From assembly GCF_021130785.1 (NCBI RefSeq), contig NW_025777635.1:1-64000 (forward strand): a DNA stretch of 64,000 nt. Reading direction: 5' to 3'. The translations under genes were made by a program, and so were the position numbers. Source of the DNA: Homalodisca vitripennis. Its lineage: Eukaryota > Arthropoda > Insecta > Hemiptera > Cicadellidae. Numbering within the stretch: position 1 is the stretch's first letter; each line of letters starts with the position of its first letter. Positions 25,901-38,799 of the stretch are shown piece by piece. Under the pieces are notes generated by a model. That model was given only the letters and a program-made list of their open reading frames with translations. It had not been told where the DNA came from and searched no databases.

Positions 25901-27980
25901 TCTCTGTTGAATTCTACATTTTCCTCATATCTCATAAGAATTTAAAGAATTTTAGTTACATTTTATATGGACTAATAAGAACTGTAATTATGTTTCAATA
26001 TGAATAATAGTAATCTATACTACATGTGACAAGTGCACAGCTCTACTAAATTTAAATTGTATTTCATAACCACTGGTATAATATAAAACTAATACCTTTA
26101 ATTATATTTAACAACTAACTCAATCTTGATTTCCTATTTGTGGGTACAATACAGGAAATAAATTTAAAATTAGTACGGATTGTTTACTTCTCATGAGAGT
26201 CTGCTAAGTTCGCAACTGAACGGAAGTTCTTTATCAAATGGAATTTCCGATTTGCGAGGCGTCTTGGAAGTGTACACCTGACGACGCTGTCTTTCTTCAA
26301 ATAAGATACGTTTAGACTGGCTGTCATATATATATATATATATATGTATTTACGTGATGGTTAATATTTGTGACATATCAGACTTAATATTAATGTTGTT
26401 ATGTACAAATATTTATTTAATGCGAGTCATTATTCCTTTATTTCTTGTTCACATATGTAGTTAGTATCCCAAACAATTATTTCTAATCAATTCAGGATGA
26501 TTTATCCTAAAAATTCATTATATTATGTTATTGTATAAAAATCTAATAGCGTATATTTTTGTATTTGTGTTTACGTTGTTCAATCACGTGAAAGGTACTG
26601 GACCAATTGAACTGAAATTTTACATGGATATTCTTAGAGTCTCTGATTAACTATTTCCTATTCCTATTTCGAACATCCCTGCGGGCTACGCTCCACAGGT
26701 TACGAAAATTCCCTTATCACTCCATTATTAAATATATTTATGGACTTGGCTTAAACTGTAGATAGTATTTTGTATTTAATCCCCTGTCAAGGCCAAGAAT
26801 AATCAGTATAATAAGTTATACACATTTATACAGGGGTTTGGACTACCACTTAAAAATAATATGCTCATTGTGTCCCTGATTTAAAAAATTAACCACCAGT
26901 ACCATATTATAAGGGATTAAATATTTACTAAGCATATTTAATCGTACACTTATTATTGGCATACACAATAGACATTACTTCTTTTTCATACCTCAAGAAT
27001 GGTCCTCATCTATTGCAGAGTAATTATATATTTACAAACTATACGACATGCTATTTTATTTGTTTTTAAGAAAGGGTGTTATTTGCTTTCTTCTATGTCT
27101 GTTGAGAAGTACAAATTAATTTTATCTGCACATAATTTCGCAAAAACCTGACAAACCTACCGAAAAACTACAAAGCTTTTGGATACGTAAAATACATTTA
27201 TATCTTTAATATGAAACATATCTCAGAATTATAAGGCCAAAAATAAAGTCGAAAAGTGCATTAGGCTTAACATTTTCCAAAAGGACTACAATCAACATAG
27301 CTACCAGTCTGTAAACTGAATCCCTATTGGGACTTCCAAATTACCTACCCAGTCATTTGCTCTCTTCAGAAACATAGGTTTTATAACCCTCGTAATAGCA
27401 GTTTTTCATGTTTTTCTACTGCTAATACTGTAAATTATGTATAAAATTTAATACCTGAAATATATGTTAGGAAGTATTTTTATACAATATAAAATCAATT
27501 TAATACCAGCTTTTTATGATTGTATGAAAGCACATAAGGTTGTAAAAATGTAACACCGTAGCTAGGCAATCGCCCATTAATGGTTTTTGAAAAACAAATA
27601 AATGAGAATATGCGATATCTCACTACCCTAGTCCCCGTGAGGAAACTAATGTTTATTTCTTTTTGAATGAAAGCTGAAAAGAAGGAATAACTCCTTATCT
27701 GCAGTTCAATCTAGATTCCACCATTGTATTTCCACAATTTCCTGCATTTCTTTATTTGTTCAAAAATATTATTATATTTCAAATTATAATATAGGCTACT
27801 TTTTAAATTTAATAAGTTTAATAGGAAAACAGTTCTATTTTTACTCTCCCAATATTAAAAAAACAATACTTCACTTTTTATGATAACAGGCCATAATTAT
27901 TGTTACAGAGATAGAGATATGCTAGCGAGTCTCGGTGATAATACAGGCAGACATACTAATCAACGGTGTCGCCGTGTATT
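25901..27980. other. Non-coding stretch with one repeat and a TA microsatellite
   Basis: AT-rich sequence without coding signal. It contains a (TA)n run at about 26326-26345 and the interspersed repeat at 26551-26700 listed separately. Nothing else could be supported. Confidence 0.45.
26551..26700 (+). repeat. Interspersed repeat with GAAATTTTACATGGA core, copy 2
   Basis: It shares with 19388-19545 the order TTTACG...CACGTGAAAGGTACTGGACC, CTGAAATTTTACATGGATATT, a CT-rich spacer, then CCCTGCGGGCTACGCTCC. Divergence between the two is substantial. It is non-coding. Confidence 0.5.
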
Positions 27981-27999
27981 CTTGGTTACTGATAGTACG

Positions 28000-28215
28000 T
28001 GGTCACGTCGCTAGTGATGAGGAGGGGGGTGGGGGACTGTGTTGCAGACACGATACTATCCGCTCCAGGGTTCGCGCTAGGTGGCTGCTGTATGCTTAGT
28101 TCCTTCAGTCAGTGGTATGGTCGTGTGGTGTTGGTTGTTGGGGTCCATTATTACGCGTTATTCGTTGTGGAAATAGATAGTGGGGTAGTGGTGGAACATC
28201 CGACTATATAGTTAA
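28000..28215 (+). promoter_or_regulatory. GC-elevated block upstream of a candidate exon
   Basis: The bases here are much richer in G and C than the surroundings (GGAGGGGGGTGGGGGAC near 28021). An arthropod initiator-like TTCAGTC lies at 28104-28110. No TATA box precedes it. The block ends about 160 bases before the acidic coding segment at 28366, so it could be that gene's promoter and leader. A 70-codon frame across it (27999-28211) starts at GTG and is not credible as a protein. Confidence 0.3.
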
Positions 28216-28365
28216 CTTTCTATGTTTTGTTATGAGACAGCATATAATAACAGTTATTAGTGATCCAAGATGTAAATGTGTTTGATCTAAGTTTTAATTG
28301 TTGTTGGAGTGCGTTAAACCTACTATAAGTTGTTTTTTCTGTCGATTTTACGGTTAGGTATATAA

Positions 28366-28543
28366 TTGGTTAGAATTATCAAAATAATTAAATCGAGGTC
28401 TCCAGTCAATGAAACTACTGTTCGCCGGCTTCTTGAACAAGAAGAAAGTGAAGATGAAATGTTATCAGCTATAGATGATACAGATAGCGATCCTGACTAC
28501 GGTCCAAGCAGCTTCAGGGATCAGCTTCATACTCCTGATTTGA
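28366..28543 (+). CDS. Candidate coding exon 1 of an unrecognised gene (acidic N-terminus)
   Basis: The open segment encodes a Glu/Asp-rich stretch, VRRLLEQEESEDEMLSAIDD followed by TDSDPDYGPSSF. The first in-frame ATG is at 28459; earlier residues would need an upstream exon, and two acceptor-like TAG sites lie at 28355-28357 and 28371-28373. The segment ends at a strong donor, TTTGA|GTAAGTTT, leaving one base of a codon. An exon at 30809 has a canonical acceptor and, when joined in that phase, continues a protein-like frame. Acidic DSD-rich N-termini are common in piggyBac-derived and other transposase-like proteins, but nothing here is diagnostic. The open frame runs past the donor to 28608, so an unspliced 80-codon product is possible. 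Confidence 0.4.
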
Positions 28544-28608
28544 GTAAGTTTAAACCATTGATTTGCAGTACCTTAGCAGTTAGTTCTGTTATTACCGGAA
28601 AGAATTAG

Positions 28609-30808
28609 TCACCAAAAACGTTTTGATGAAATCTATTTAGTTTAACGTAAAGTTATACATTTTTAGTCTAGAGTTCTACGTGTATAACTATAAATATATA
28701 AATATGCTCCTATAAACTAAGGCCGTAGACAAATATTAATAACTCAAAATATTAACAGCCATAAATATTTTACTAAGACACTATATTACACTGTTGCTCA
28801 GTAAAAACAAAAAGCTATTAATACTAAATTTGGTTTGAAAAGCTTACAAATTTAAAATATTTATTTTTATTAGTACAATGTGAATTTTATTGAAATTAAA
28901 AAGTGTAAAGAATTATCACCCGATTTATATTTATTAACTATTAAACATTTTTAAAACAGAATTATTCATTTCCTATGTTTTACTAATCATATTTACTAAA
29001 ACTAATTTAGTTTTACAAATAAAAGGCCCTAGAAAAGCATTAAAAACTCAAAGTATTTCCCGACAAAGAGTTTGCAGAGACACTATATTGCTGAACTAAA
29101 AATAATCATATTAATACTAAACATGGTTTAAATATTCATTTATTACCTAAATTTGTATGACAAAAATATTCATTTCCTATCTTTACTAATTTATTATTAC
29201 AAATTTGCTTTACTAGTATAAAATAAACAAAACAGAAAATATGTTGTTGAGTGTACTAGTGATTATATAATACAACAAAATTACCAAAACATCTATTGCC
29301 ATGGATTTATAAGTCCAGTTTATTTATAGGCATCCATAACATAATAGCTAGTTTTTACATATACACATGTGGAACACCCTTAAAATTTTAAGCCTGTTCT
29401 TTGTGATTTACATACATGTCTCTCTCTATCTTTGTATCAAACTATATACCTCGGTATTTATATTCGTTGTGAGTTTAATGTTATTGTTACTAAGGTTATT
29501 TCTCATACAGGAGTATAAAGGGTCGACTAACAACAAATAGCAATTATTATTGTTGTACTGGCTAAAACTACAACATAGCAGTGCAAAATAAGTGAATACA
29601 ATATTTAACTCCGGAAATAAGGAAAATATTTATTACAGTCACGACAGTTTATTACTACGTGAAATTATAATTTAGATCCGCTAAGCAATAATAAATTTAC
29701 ACAATTTTCTTTTAATATACAAAACAATATAAGGCATTTTTGTTCTATGGATTACATATAGGATTTCGGCTTGTGACATTTCAATTGAAAGAGTTTCTAA
29801 AACATAAAAAATATAAAACAAAAAAAATATTGGGGGATACTCCTTAAAGTGGGGTCACACCAACATAATGTGCAGAATACTATTATATTATATATAATAA
29901 TTATATCACAAATATTATACAATTTTAATGGTGGAAGTTTTGATAACCATGTATTTATACTTATTTACTGTCTATATGTTCATTACAATCCTTTATAGAT
30001 ACAAATACAACGTGCTAATAAAAAATATAAGAAATAATTATGATGAACTAAATAATGAGCAAATGGTAATAGTTAGGGCTTAATATAAAAGACAAAAAGG
30101 CGAAAAGTTTGAGTAATATGATTTTAAATGTTGTTTACTCATAAAGTGTTAAACCTGTACCAACAACAGATGTATGACAATTAGTATGACTTTTAAGTTA
30201 AAAAAGTCTTTATTCAATAATGGTATTTCATGCATTTATACATTTCATGTGCTTCACAAAGCACGTGTGAAATTAGAAAGAAATTTATTTTATTATTCTA
30301 GTAACTTTGATATGATTGATCTTAGCGTAATGAAATATGACATTAGTTAGAATTGAAATATTGTACATATTTTATGTTTTCACTCAAAAACGTCCATGGT
30401 TTTTGAAATACAAAAGATCATTTAAAGTAATTTAATCTATTGAAATATTTAAGCCATACTAATTTTAACAACAAACTTAAAACCTTACCTCAAAGAGAAA
30501 AGAAAAATCAATATTTATAATAATAAAGGGGCTCTCATGACCGTCTGGTGATTCTGCAATATCAGAGTAGCAAAGTATGTGATGTACAGGGAAATTTTAG
30601 GACTTTTACTTACAAAAATTAATGAATGATTATTTATTATAATATTTAATACACAGCAGTAGCGGTTAGATAATAAAATAAGTATATGTTTTGGCCCCAT
30701 AGCAAAGCACGGTTATTCAGTTACTATAAAATACTGATGTATGCTTAATCTAATTTATCACTAATTTAACAGCTATGAGCATTTTTTAAGATGATGGTTT
30801 ATTTACAG
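28609..30808. other. AT-rich stretch, possible intron
   Basis: No coding frame or recognised repeat is seen. Its position between the donor at 28544 and the acceptor at 30807-30808 fits an intron of about 2.3 kb. Confidence 0.35.
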
Positions 30809-30909
30809 AAAAGTGTCGAAAGAGGCTCTTTCGTGAAGATTGTTATAAGGCTCCAAAAGGTAGAGAAATGTATGTTTTGGTCAAGATATAAAAGGACAAA
30901 AGGGTTCAG
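30809..30909 (+). CDS. Candidate coding exon 2, interrupted by a stop
   Basis: A 101-base segment is bounded by TTTATTTACAG at its left and TTCAG|GTAAGTTTG at its right, both near-consensus splice sites. Joined in phase to the exon ending at 28543, it reads KCRKRLFREDCYKAPKGR and EMYVLVKI, then TAA at 30889-30891, then KDKRVQ up to the donor. If TAA is a mutation (for example from AAA or CAA), this is a decayed internal exon; if genuine, the donor would lie in the 3' UTR. The Lys/Arg- and Cys-containing product is not recognised. A second frame is also open across the exon. No further matching exon was identified. Confidence 0.4.
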
Positions 30910-32160
30910 GTAAGTTTGCATACATTACGCCTTAATTGAACTTATTTATATTCTAATAATACCATCTAAAATATGTACCTATACATTTATTCCTATTTCA
31001 AAAATATGTATATACATATTTATATTAACTAGCATTTACTCGTAGCTTTGCCCGCAATAACCTATTGAATAACAAGTATGTCATAGCCATATTATTTTCC
31101 AATGGATTGGACTTTTAGTTTGAAGGGATAAAATTTTGGGGTCCGGAAGTCAGTTGATATGAGTACCAATGAAATACATACTGTATATCTATTTGCAAAA
31201 TTCCATTTGAATGTATAGCCCCAACAATGTGACATCTCACTTGTACTTTGTAATAATGGGAAACTTAGTGAAAACGCTTACGATATAACATAATTTTAAA
31301 TTGGAAGTAGACATGTTCAACTAAATATTATTTTCCAATTAATTGTTAAGAGGTTCAAAAGTTGAAAAAAATTGCCACTGGCTCTTATTTCAAGTGAATC
31401 ACGTGAAGAAGTATTTTTATCGTTGACATGATAGAGAAATTAAACAAGGTAAATGGTGCCAAAGTAGTATACCATGCAGTATATGTAATTGAAACAGACA
31501 GAAATGTGACAAAGTTTTTCAATTTCCATAGTAAGTCATTTACTTATAACTATTTCAATATTTAGGGACCATTGTAACATATAAAATCGCGTATCTAAGC
31601 TAGCTATATTTCTTTCCGTTTATTGTTTTTTGTAATAATTTATATATCAGTGGCGGTTTGAGATATTGAACTGAAGCTCTGTTTGTTAATGGTCTAACTA
31701 TTCTTGGGAAAAGGTGTTAAGTAATAACTAGTTGTGGATGGTAAACAAATCATAAGGGCAAATAGTTTACTCTTTATCTATTATCTCAGCTCTAAAATTT
31801 AAATTAAATCAGCTCATTTACAAGACCATTCTAAAATATGGATGATTTCATTGATCAGAGCTTTAAACATACACTGCATATGTGAAGAATGTAATTGTAT
31901 TGGTAAAATATTACTCACTCACACTTAAACAACTTATGTTTGCTCTTCCTTTGTTTATTTTCTAACGCTCTATATAAATGAATTATGGTTTATTTGAAAA
32001 GTCAAAAGTATTTTTGTAATTCTTCGTTGTGTAACGTTCAATGCAACACCAAAATGAAGTCTAAATAGAACTTGCTTTGAGGCCTTGAAATTGTTAAAAT
32101 GCCACAGTTTTTGTTACGTCGTCAATATTACTAAATGTAAAATGTTTTACTAAAGAATAT
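30910..32160. other. Non-coding stretch with a possible repeat start
   Basis: At 31027-31060 the phrase AACTAGCATTTACTCGTAGC with TTTGCCCGCAATAACC resembles the ACTAGC...GCTTCGCCCGC start of a widespread arthropod repeat, but no end can be set. The rest is AT-rich and non-coding. Confidence 0.35.
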
Positions 32161-32164
32161 TTAA

Positions 32165-33452
32165 CCCTTTGAGTGCCACGGGTGTATTCCGAAGGCATAT
32201 GCATAAAGTGCCACGCTGTTTTTCGCATATTTGTAAACTTTTGGGGAAAAAAGCTGTTGTAAAATAACTACCAAACAGATTTCCATCATTTTTTTTATTA
32301 AATGCAGAATATGGTACATATAGTTACAAATAAAATCTGATTTATAAAAATTTCAGTATTTATAAAAAGGTTTTTTACTTTTGTATAAAAAGTTCAGTTT
32401 CGACCTAATTTGAGTGTGTACGGTATTTTTAAGATTTTTTCTTTATACCATGATAAAGGCCATATAATTCGAAATAAAACCCACGTGTAATATCTTATTC
32501 TAGAATTTTAAAAACATGGCATTATATGTATTAACAAAATGCTGCCCGGTACCGACATTTTATGAACTGTACTTCATTTGTCAGAGTATAGAAATTACTT
32601 TGTAATGATGTAGTTTTCCCAATAAATCTAATAAAACATCAATATAACACAAATAAATATGATTAGTAAATGTTGCTAATCAAATACTTGCTAACATATT
32701 TACATAAAAGTTTACGTTTACTAAATAATAACCCTAATAATATTTACAGTGAAAATTCACGTTTTTCGCTTGGACACAACTCACAACACTGCATTATTTT
32801 TGTAGAGAAATACAATAAAATACAGTATAAGTTACTATTTTATTTTGTATTTACTCAAATGCTTGGTTATCGGCACATAAACAACAAGAAAGGCCGTTAC
32901 GCAACACGGTACTCGTCCGCTACGTCGCGTGACTGGAAGACAGAATCATCGCACAGGTACTTCGGTATTATCACAAGCCCACTATTTTTGGACGAGTTTT
33001 CCTTATCAGAGATGAAAATAAACTTCATTATACGTTCCTTCTTCCATAGCGAATCGAATAATACTCGATGAGTCATAATTCCTATCTCCAAATCGTCTCC
33101 AAATAGATACACGAATGACATGACATTTTCGAATAATGAAACGTTTGTTCTTATAGTTTTTGATTTCATTGATTGTCGTAATAACTTGTGAATTCCAAAA
33201 TTGGTTAAATAAAGTCAGTTGTTTACTGTAATTTGTTTTGTCCCCGATAAGGAAAACTCGTCCAAAAATAGTGGCTTCGTGATAAGTACCCAAACAACTA
33301 AGTTCCACAGATAAATAGTAGAGAAACAACATAAATCTCATATTTATTGATAGGTTGGAACCTATTGAATACAGCAACCAAAATAATCTTGTACTATATA
33401 AAATATTATAGAAATACGGAAAGTATTTGGCGACGCTGTGGCACTCAAAGTG
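32165..33452. mobile_element. piggyBac-type non-autonomous element, TTAA-flanked
   Basis: The left end is TTAA (32161-32164) followed by CCCTTTGAGTGCCACG. The right end is CTGTGGCACTCAAAGTG followed by TTAA (33453-33456), whose reverse complement begins CACTTTGAGTGCCACAG, matching 14 of the first 16 bases. TTAA target duplications with a CCCTTTG-like inverted repeat are the signature of piggyBac-superfamily insertion. A second AGTGCCACGCTG at about 32209 repeats the terminal motif internally. The 1288-base interior has a 133-codon plus-strand frame (32670-33071) and overlapping minus frames, none with a transposase domain. A perfect 28-bp inverted repeat lies inside and explains part of the mirrored frames. 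Confidence 0.75.
32980..33273. repeat. Perfect 28-bp inverted repeat inside the piggyBac-type element
   Basis: The bases 32980-33007 (starting CACTATTTTTGGACG, ending TTCCTTATC) are exactly reverse-complemented at 33246-33273, with a 238-base spacer. Similarity continues weakly outward, for example GTACTTCGGTATTATCACAAG against CTTCGTGATAAGTACC. Perfect arms imply a younger rearrangement or maintenance by conversion relative to the worn element ends. Confidence 0.75.
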
Positions 33453-33979
33453 TTAAGATGTGACGGTTTAGACCATTAAACGTATATAGTTTCAGTTTGA
33501 TATCACAAACCATCACTGAGATAATATAACCTATTACAAATAAAAACCCCAAAATGGACAGACAGAAAACTAAACTAGACAGGGCTATACATTAGATGGC
33601 AAACATTTTTTGTTTAATCTATAGCATAATCTGGTAAAATTTATGGCAGTCAATACAGGATATGTGTCTATAAATACTGAAAGCTTGGCTTTTGACACAT
33701 CTTGATATTGGTGATTTAACAAATGTTTTGAACTGAATATTCAATTTTTAATTTTTTCAAATAGTACACTAAATTATGAATTTATTTTATTTTACCATTA
33801 TTACAACTTTTGTTATTTTTCCTTGTAATTGGTATTAGCCAAACTTTTAATTAATATATTACATTTATTGTGAATATAGGTTAGTGAATGGCAACTTTGT
33901 CTATTGTATTGTATATTTATGTATACTATACTTATGTGTGTATAAATGTGTACTGTTTCTCATTATATGCCTCTGGACA

Positions 33980-34192
33980 TTTCAATCAGATGCAGACGTC
34001 ATGGAGAGCAGCTTGTTGGCAGGAATATTGTTTTTATTAGGAAAGGACTCTTTTTATTTTATTTTTGTAAATTGTTTTGTTTTTGTTACGCTGACCAGCT
34101 ACTGGTTTTTGGTCAATGTATTTCCAAAGAATGTATATTGTTTTGTATTTTTTTGTAAATGGTGGAAAATAAAGTTATTATTATTATATATA
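33980..34192 (+). repeat. Possible LINE 3' end with AATAAA and (TTA)n
   Basis: Non-coding T-rich sequence ends in TTGTAAATGGTGGAAAATAAAG followed by TTATTATTATTATATA. A polyadenylation signal running directly into a short TTA repeat is a usual 3' end of some insect LINEs. Two overlapping plus-strand frames (33884-34228) are Phe/Leu/Cys-rich by composition and lack a domain. Confidence 0.3.
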
Positions 34193-34549
34193 ATGCAATA
34201 TATTTTAGGCATAATTTACTTACAATGAAACTACCTCTTCTACAATGTTATAGTTGTTTTGTGAATGAGAAACATTGTGAAACAAGAGATCTAAATTTTA
34301 CTTACTTTGCAGCAATATAGTAAAGAGTTTCGAATCAATCACATGGACGATTTCTACATTTGTGGTTGTAGTCAACAACTTATTAAATTTGTTGTTTTTC
34401 GTTGTTATACCAGCATTATAATAAGCTTAACACACCCATCACTCAGCTTAACAAAAAATAATCCCAAGAGTCAAATATTGTTCTTCAGACTGTGTTACAG
34501 TACTTTCTGTAATACCACATTCTTTTATACATTTGCAATTTGTGATTTA

Positions 34550-35980
34550 TGTAGTATAGCTTAATATAATTTATGCATTTCTGTCATCTAATTAGCCGTA
34601 AATAATACGAGATTGTTTACATGAAAAACTGGTGATAACTTGTAGTTGTAAAACATATTTTGCAAAGATTTCCTATTCACGTAGAAATAAAACAGTCTGT
34701 TTTTTTATATGTTTGGTTATATGTATGCAAAGTAACATAATGTATGATTATAACAGTAATGCTTTTCTTTTGTTGTTTGGTTCAAAAAATACTATGTAGG
34801 AATTTTTTATATTTCGTAAAAGAAATTTAATTTTCATTGTATTTTTTATATATTGTTGTTGTACAAAATACACAACAGGAGTCATACATAATATGTAATA
34901 ATTTTCTGTTTATGTACCATGTTTGGTCATATTATTTTTATTTTCACATATGGATTATATAAATTAAAACGGTTATTATGGAAGTATCCATCCGAATCAC
35001 TACACATGTTACTAAGGTAACAAGACTTTTTATTTATTATCTTTTTTAATCTCTTGGAACAATTTTAGGCTGCTTTACCCATTATATTTGTAATCTATGT
35101 TCAATTTAAATCATATTTTTATATTTCTATAACAGCGTATTTGGGATTTGTATAAAAGTAATTGCTTCTATATTATGTATTGTTTGATTCCAAAGTTAAT
35201 TTATAGATACATATTCATTAGGATTAGTCCATATATATTATCATTAACTAAATTTGTTAAGCATATCTTAAATGATTTTATGATACAAGAAACAATTAAG
35301 TTTTATATTGTATTTTAAAAAATGTTAAGAATCAAATATTGTAACTTGTAGTTGTAATATAAATTTTGTAATGATTTAACCTTTATGTAGAAATGAAATA
35401 ATATACTGAAATGTCCTAATTTTTTGTAACATGTATGCTACAATGTGGTTGTTCAAAATGCACAGTATGAGTCTTAAATGTATAATTCTTTTCTATTCAT
35501 GAACCAAGTTTATGTAGGTCCAATTGTTTTCATTGAGTAAAAAAAGATCCTATCCCAAACACCGCATGGTGATGTTACGGGTTTTAACGAAATTTCATTT
35601 TATTTAATCGTTACAAAATTTGGAATAAGACTATGTTTTTAACACTGATATTTGTGATTTACTTTTGATTAAAGTACTAATTTTTAGATTTGTATGACAG
35701 CGTGTTTTGGGGTTTATTTTTAGTTAAAATCTTCTATATTATGTATTATTTGTTTCCAAAGTAGATTTCAGTTTATATAGTAGTAGGCTTATACTGTATT
35801 ACTTTTAAAAATATAGGTTCCAGTTTATTATATTTTACTAATTTTATATCTAGAAGCGTTTCAGTTCAATTAGCATTGAGAATTTATAAGATTTCGATGA
35901 GGTCATTAACATAAATGTAAAATAAATTATTTTCATAGCAAATGTATACGTTTTCCTCCTTTTGATACAGACCAATGACT
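34550..35980 (+). repeat. Diverged tandem duplication, unit about 0.6-0.7 kb
   Basis: Two head-to-tail copies meet near 35280. Landmarks are TAACTTGTAGTTGTAA at 34636 and 35342, ATGTAGAAATGAAATAA/CACGTAGAAATAAAACA near 34680 and 35385, and ACAGCGTATTTGGGATTTGT at 35132 against ACAGCGTGTTTTGGGGTTTA at 35697, followed by CTTCTATATTATGTATT in both. The changing offset (706 to 565) shows indels. No coding potential. Confidence 0.6.
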
Positions 35981-38799
35981 TCCTATGCTATAGGTACCAT
36001 AGACTTTTTATTTACAATAAACTTATAGTATGAGTAAAAAATGTTTCATATCCTAATGCCAAAAGTAGTTTTGTTTAAAATAAATCGATTGGATCCAAAA
36101 GTCGGGAAACATATTTAAGTATGTCAGCCAAATAGTCATCCAACTCATGTCCTGCCTCTAGTACTAAATCCGGTTACAGTTTTAAAAACTGGGTCTGTGT
36201 TATTGTTGATTGGTAGGCCACAGGTGTGCACTTCCACTAGACCTACAAGCGAGTCGTTGAAATCCCGCCTATTGGACACGTAAAACTGACCGCCAGGCGA
36301 AGGGCAACACTGGCTACAAGGTGTACGAGGTGTAGGCCGCAGGATTGCTGGTCATAATTTCACAAGCTGGCGCAGTTTAAGTTATCTGACCACGAGTGTA
36401 GGTACATACCTAGACTATAGGACTTGTGACTTTTACTGCAAAGGTTATCACCCGTTTTTATCATGCTGACTAAATATGTCAGTCTTTGCTAAAGAAACTG
36501 TTCAAAAATGTACACGGAGTTTGACGTTAAAGGCATAAGGACAAATCCTCTCCCGTAAAAAAAAAAACGCTTTATATAATTTTGAAACAATTTGTTAAAA
36601 TTTTGTTTTTCTAAAATGTTTTTTACAATAAAAAAGATACACAACATGACTTGGCTTGATATATGAAAAGTTTTACATTCAAATGTTTTACCTTCAATTT
36701 TATGTACAACATGTATTTTTAGTATTTAAATACATTTACATTTTTAATGGCATTGAAAGGGATAGTAAATCAAATTTACTTTTCAGTCGATTACTTCACG
36801 TGACTTATTTAAGGTCTAAGACAACTTATGAGATATGAGAAATACTCATTAAAGCTTGCTGGTTGAAAATATATTTTCAAAAGTTTTCGGCTCTTTATAA
36901 GAATATATTAATGTATTTGATTGTTATAATCTTATAAATAGTAGAACTTATTTATAAGAAAAAATATATAATTTTTATGTACATTGTTACATCCAGTTGT
37001 ATCTGTAATTTAATTATGTAATTATACACAATGATTTTATATTATTCTTTCAAAAAAACTTTTTCTATTTTATAACTGATTATTCTTTTATAATTGATTG
37101 TATCCTAACTGCCAATTTAAACTGGAGAGAAATGTTAATACATGGTTATTTTAAAAGAAGTAAATTTGTATAGCATGATTAAATGAATATATAAACCAGA
37201 GTTAAATATTTATTGGAATCCCTTACTCCTGGAGATAATAAATGTCATGGGATTAAGATTTTATTACTTGATTAAGATTTCCTGAGTGACTTCCTTTCGA
37301 TATTCATAGTTGTATATCTCTACACTGCCATCATTTTGAGCTACAGGTAAGGAATGGTACTGGACCCAATGGAATGTGTTGGAGCCAATGAAGAAGTTCC
37401 TGACTTGATGTGGCGAGATTAATTTTTGGACAGTTTGGTATAGTATATATATTTTTATTACTATGATTTGCCTTCAAGGATATTCTTATATGAGTGTATT
37501 ATATCATTGGCAAGATAAAATTTGTTGATCCCTGATTAAGGGCAGATTCTACACCTGATCAGGTTGGTGTGATGAAAAGAGGTTTTACTTCCAAAATCAT
37601 TCTAAACATGTAGATAGTACTTTAATGGTAAAATTATTCAGAATGTATAACCCTTGAGAAAACAAACACAAATGTTGTTTTAAAAGAATAAGAATTATAA
37701 TGATAAATTATATTTATTTTTTGTGATAGTTAAGGTGTAATCTAGACATTTAGGACTGAGATAACAAGAGATTCAATGATAAAGAAGCATTCTTTAAATT
37801 TGAGTAAAATTTTGAATTCAATATTAATTTAATAATTCAGAATCGAAATCCAAAATGTTAAAAAAACCTCAGATGGACCTTGAAATCAATATAATATATT
37901 TTAATCTATTTAATAGCTTATAAGTTCAACATATTTCATCTAAACTTGTAAGTTTCTTTTTAAAGACATTTTATTAAGTAAAACTGGGATAAAATGGATT
38001 TTATTTTAAAAATCTGAAGTTTTTTTATAAAAATATTACAATACATACTTGCATAAAGTTTCAGCAAGACCAGAAAATCATATGTGGTCTTCATGTTTTG
38101 ATTTCAAGAAACATAATGTTAAGATAGAATATATTGTAGTTTTTAACAAGAATTTGCAGAGAAAGAAAGTTTGTGCTAATCATTTGATTGATTAAAAATT
38201 AATTTATAATTTAATTGAGTTGGAGTAGTTTTCATTGAAAGCTTTAATGTTTTTGAATAAAAAAGAAGGGTATTTGACTAATACCTATGTGGTAAATGAC
38301 AATATCCTACCATTTGTTTGCTTACAGCCGTTACTTATACTATCATAAGTACATAAAGACATTTTTAAAAAACATCTTTTTGGGCCACAGAAAATCAGTT
38401 TAAAACTTGTATAAAACTCATAACACTCACATAGTTTATAGGAATGGAGTTGAGAACCCCTGATTTAATGACTTACTATATGACTTAAGTTACTATGCTG
38501 ATATTCTTCTACACCTCTTGATGTTTTCAGGAACATTAAATGTGTATTAGAAAGATCATCAGAGCAGAACCTTACAAATTCCTTTTTAAATTTCTCTGCC
38601 ACCATATGACTCATTTGTCTTTCACAACTAAAAGCTGCAGAAATGCAGGTTAACCCCATATTTTTTGAAAATGTTTTTTATGTTTTTCTCAATTACTTCA
38701 ATGTTTCCTGTTATTTATATATTTATTTTGCAGTACAATCTTTTCCAAACTGAGTTGCTTCTTCAATAATTATATGAATAAAATAGATAACTTACATTT
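35981..38799. other. Mostly AT-rich stretch with a GC-elevated patch
   Basis: Bases about 36180-36400 are GC-elevated (GACCGCCAGGCGAAGGGCAA near 36287), with no clear frame, splice pair or repeat match, so the patch is unassigned. A minus-strand 64-codon frame at 38465-38659 (ending near 38465, start ATG) is followed closely by two GAACCCCTGA motifs at about 38453 and 38823; I could not assign it. The remainder shows nothing. Confidence 0.35.

Noticed and set aside
28104..28138. Initiator plus DPE core promoter pair
   Set aside because: TTCAGTC is a fair initiator, but GGTTG falls one base short of the strict +28 position, so only the initiator resemblance is kept.
33884..34228. 114-codon Phe/Leu/Cys-rich membrane-like protein
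   Set aside because: It lacks an ATG start, overlaps another frame, and sits in T-rich sequence ending like a LINE 3' end.
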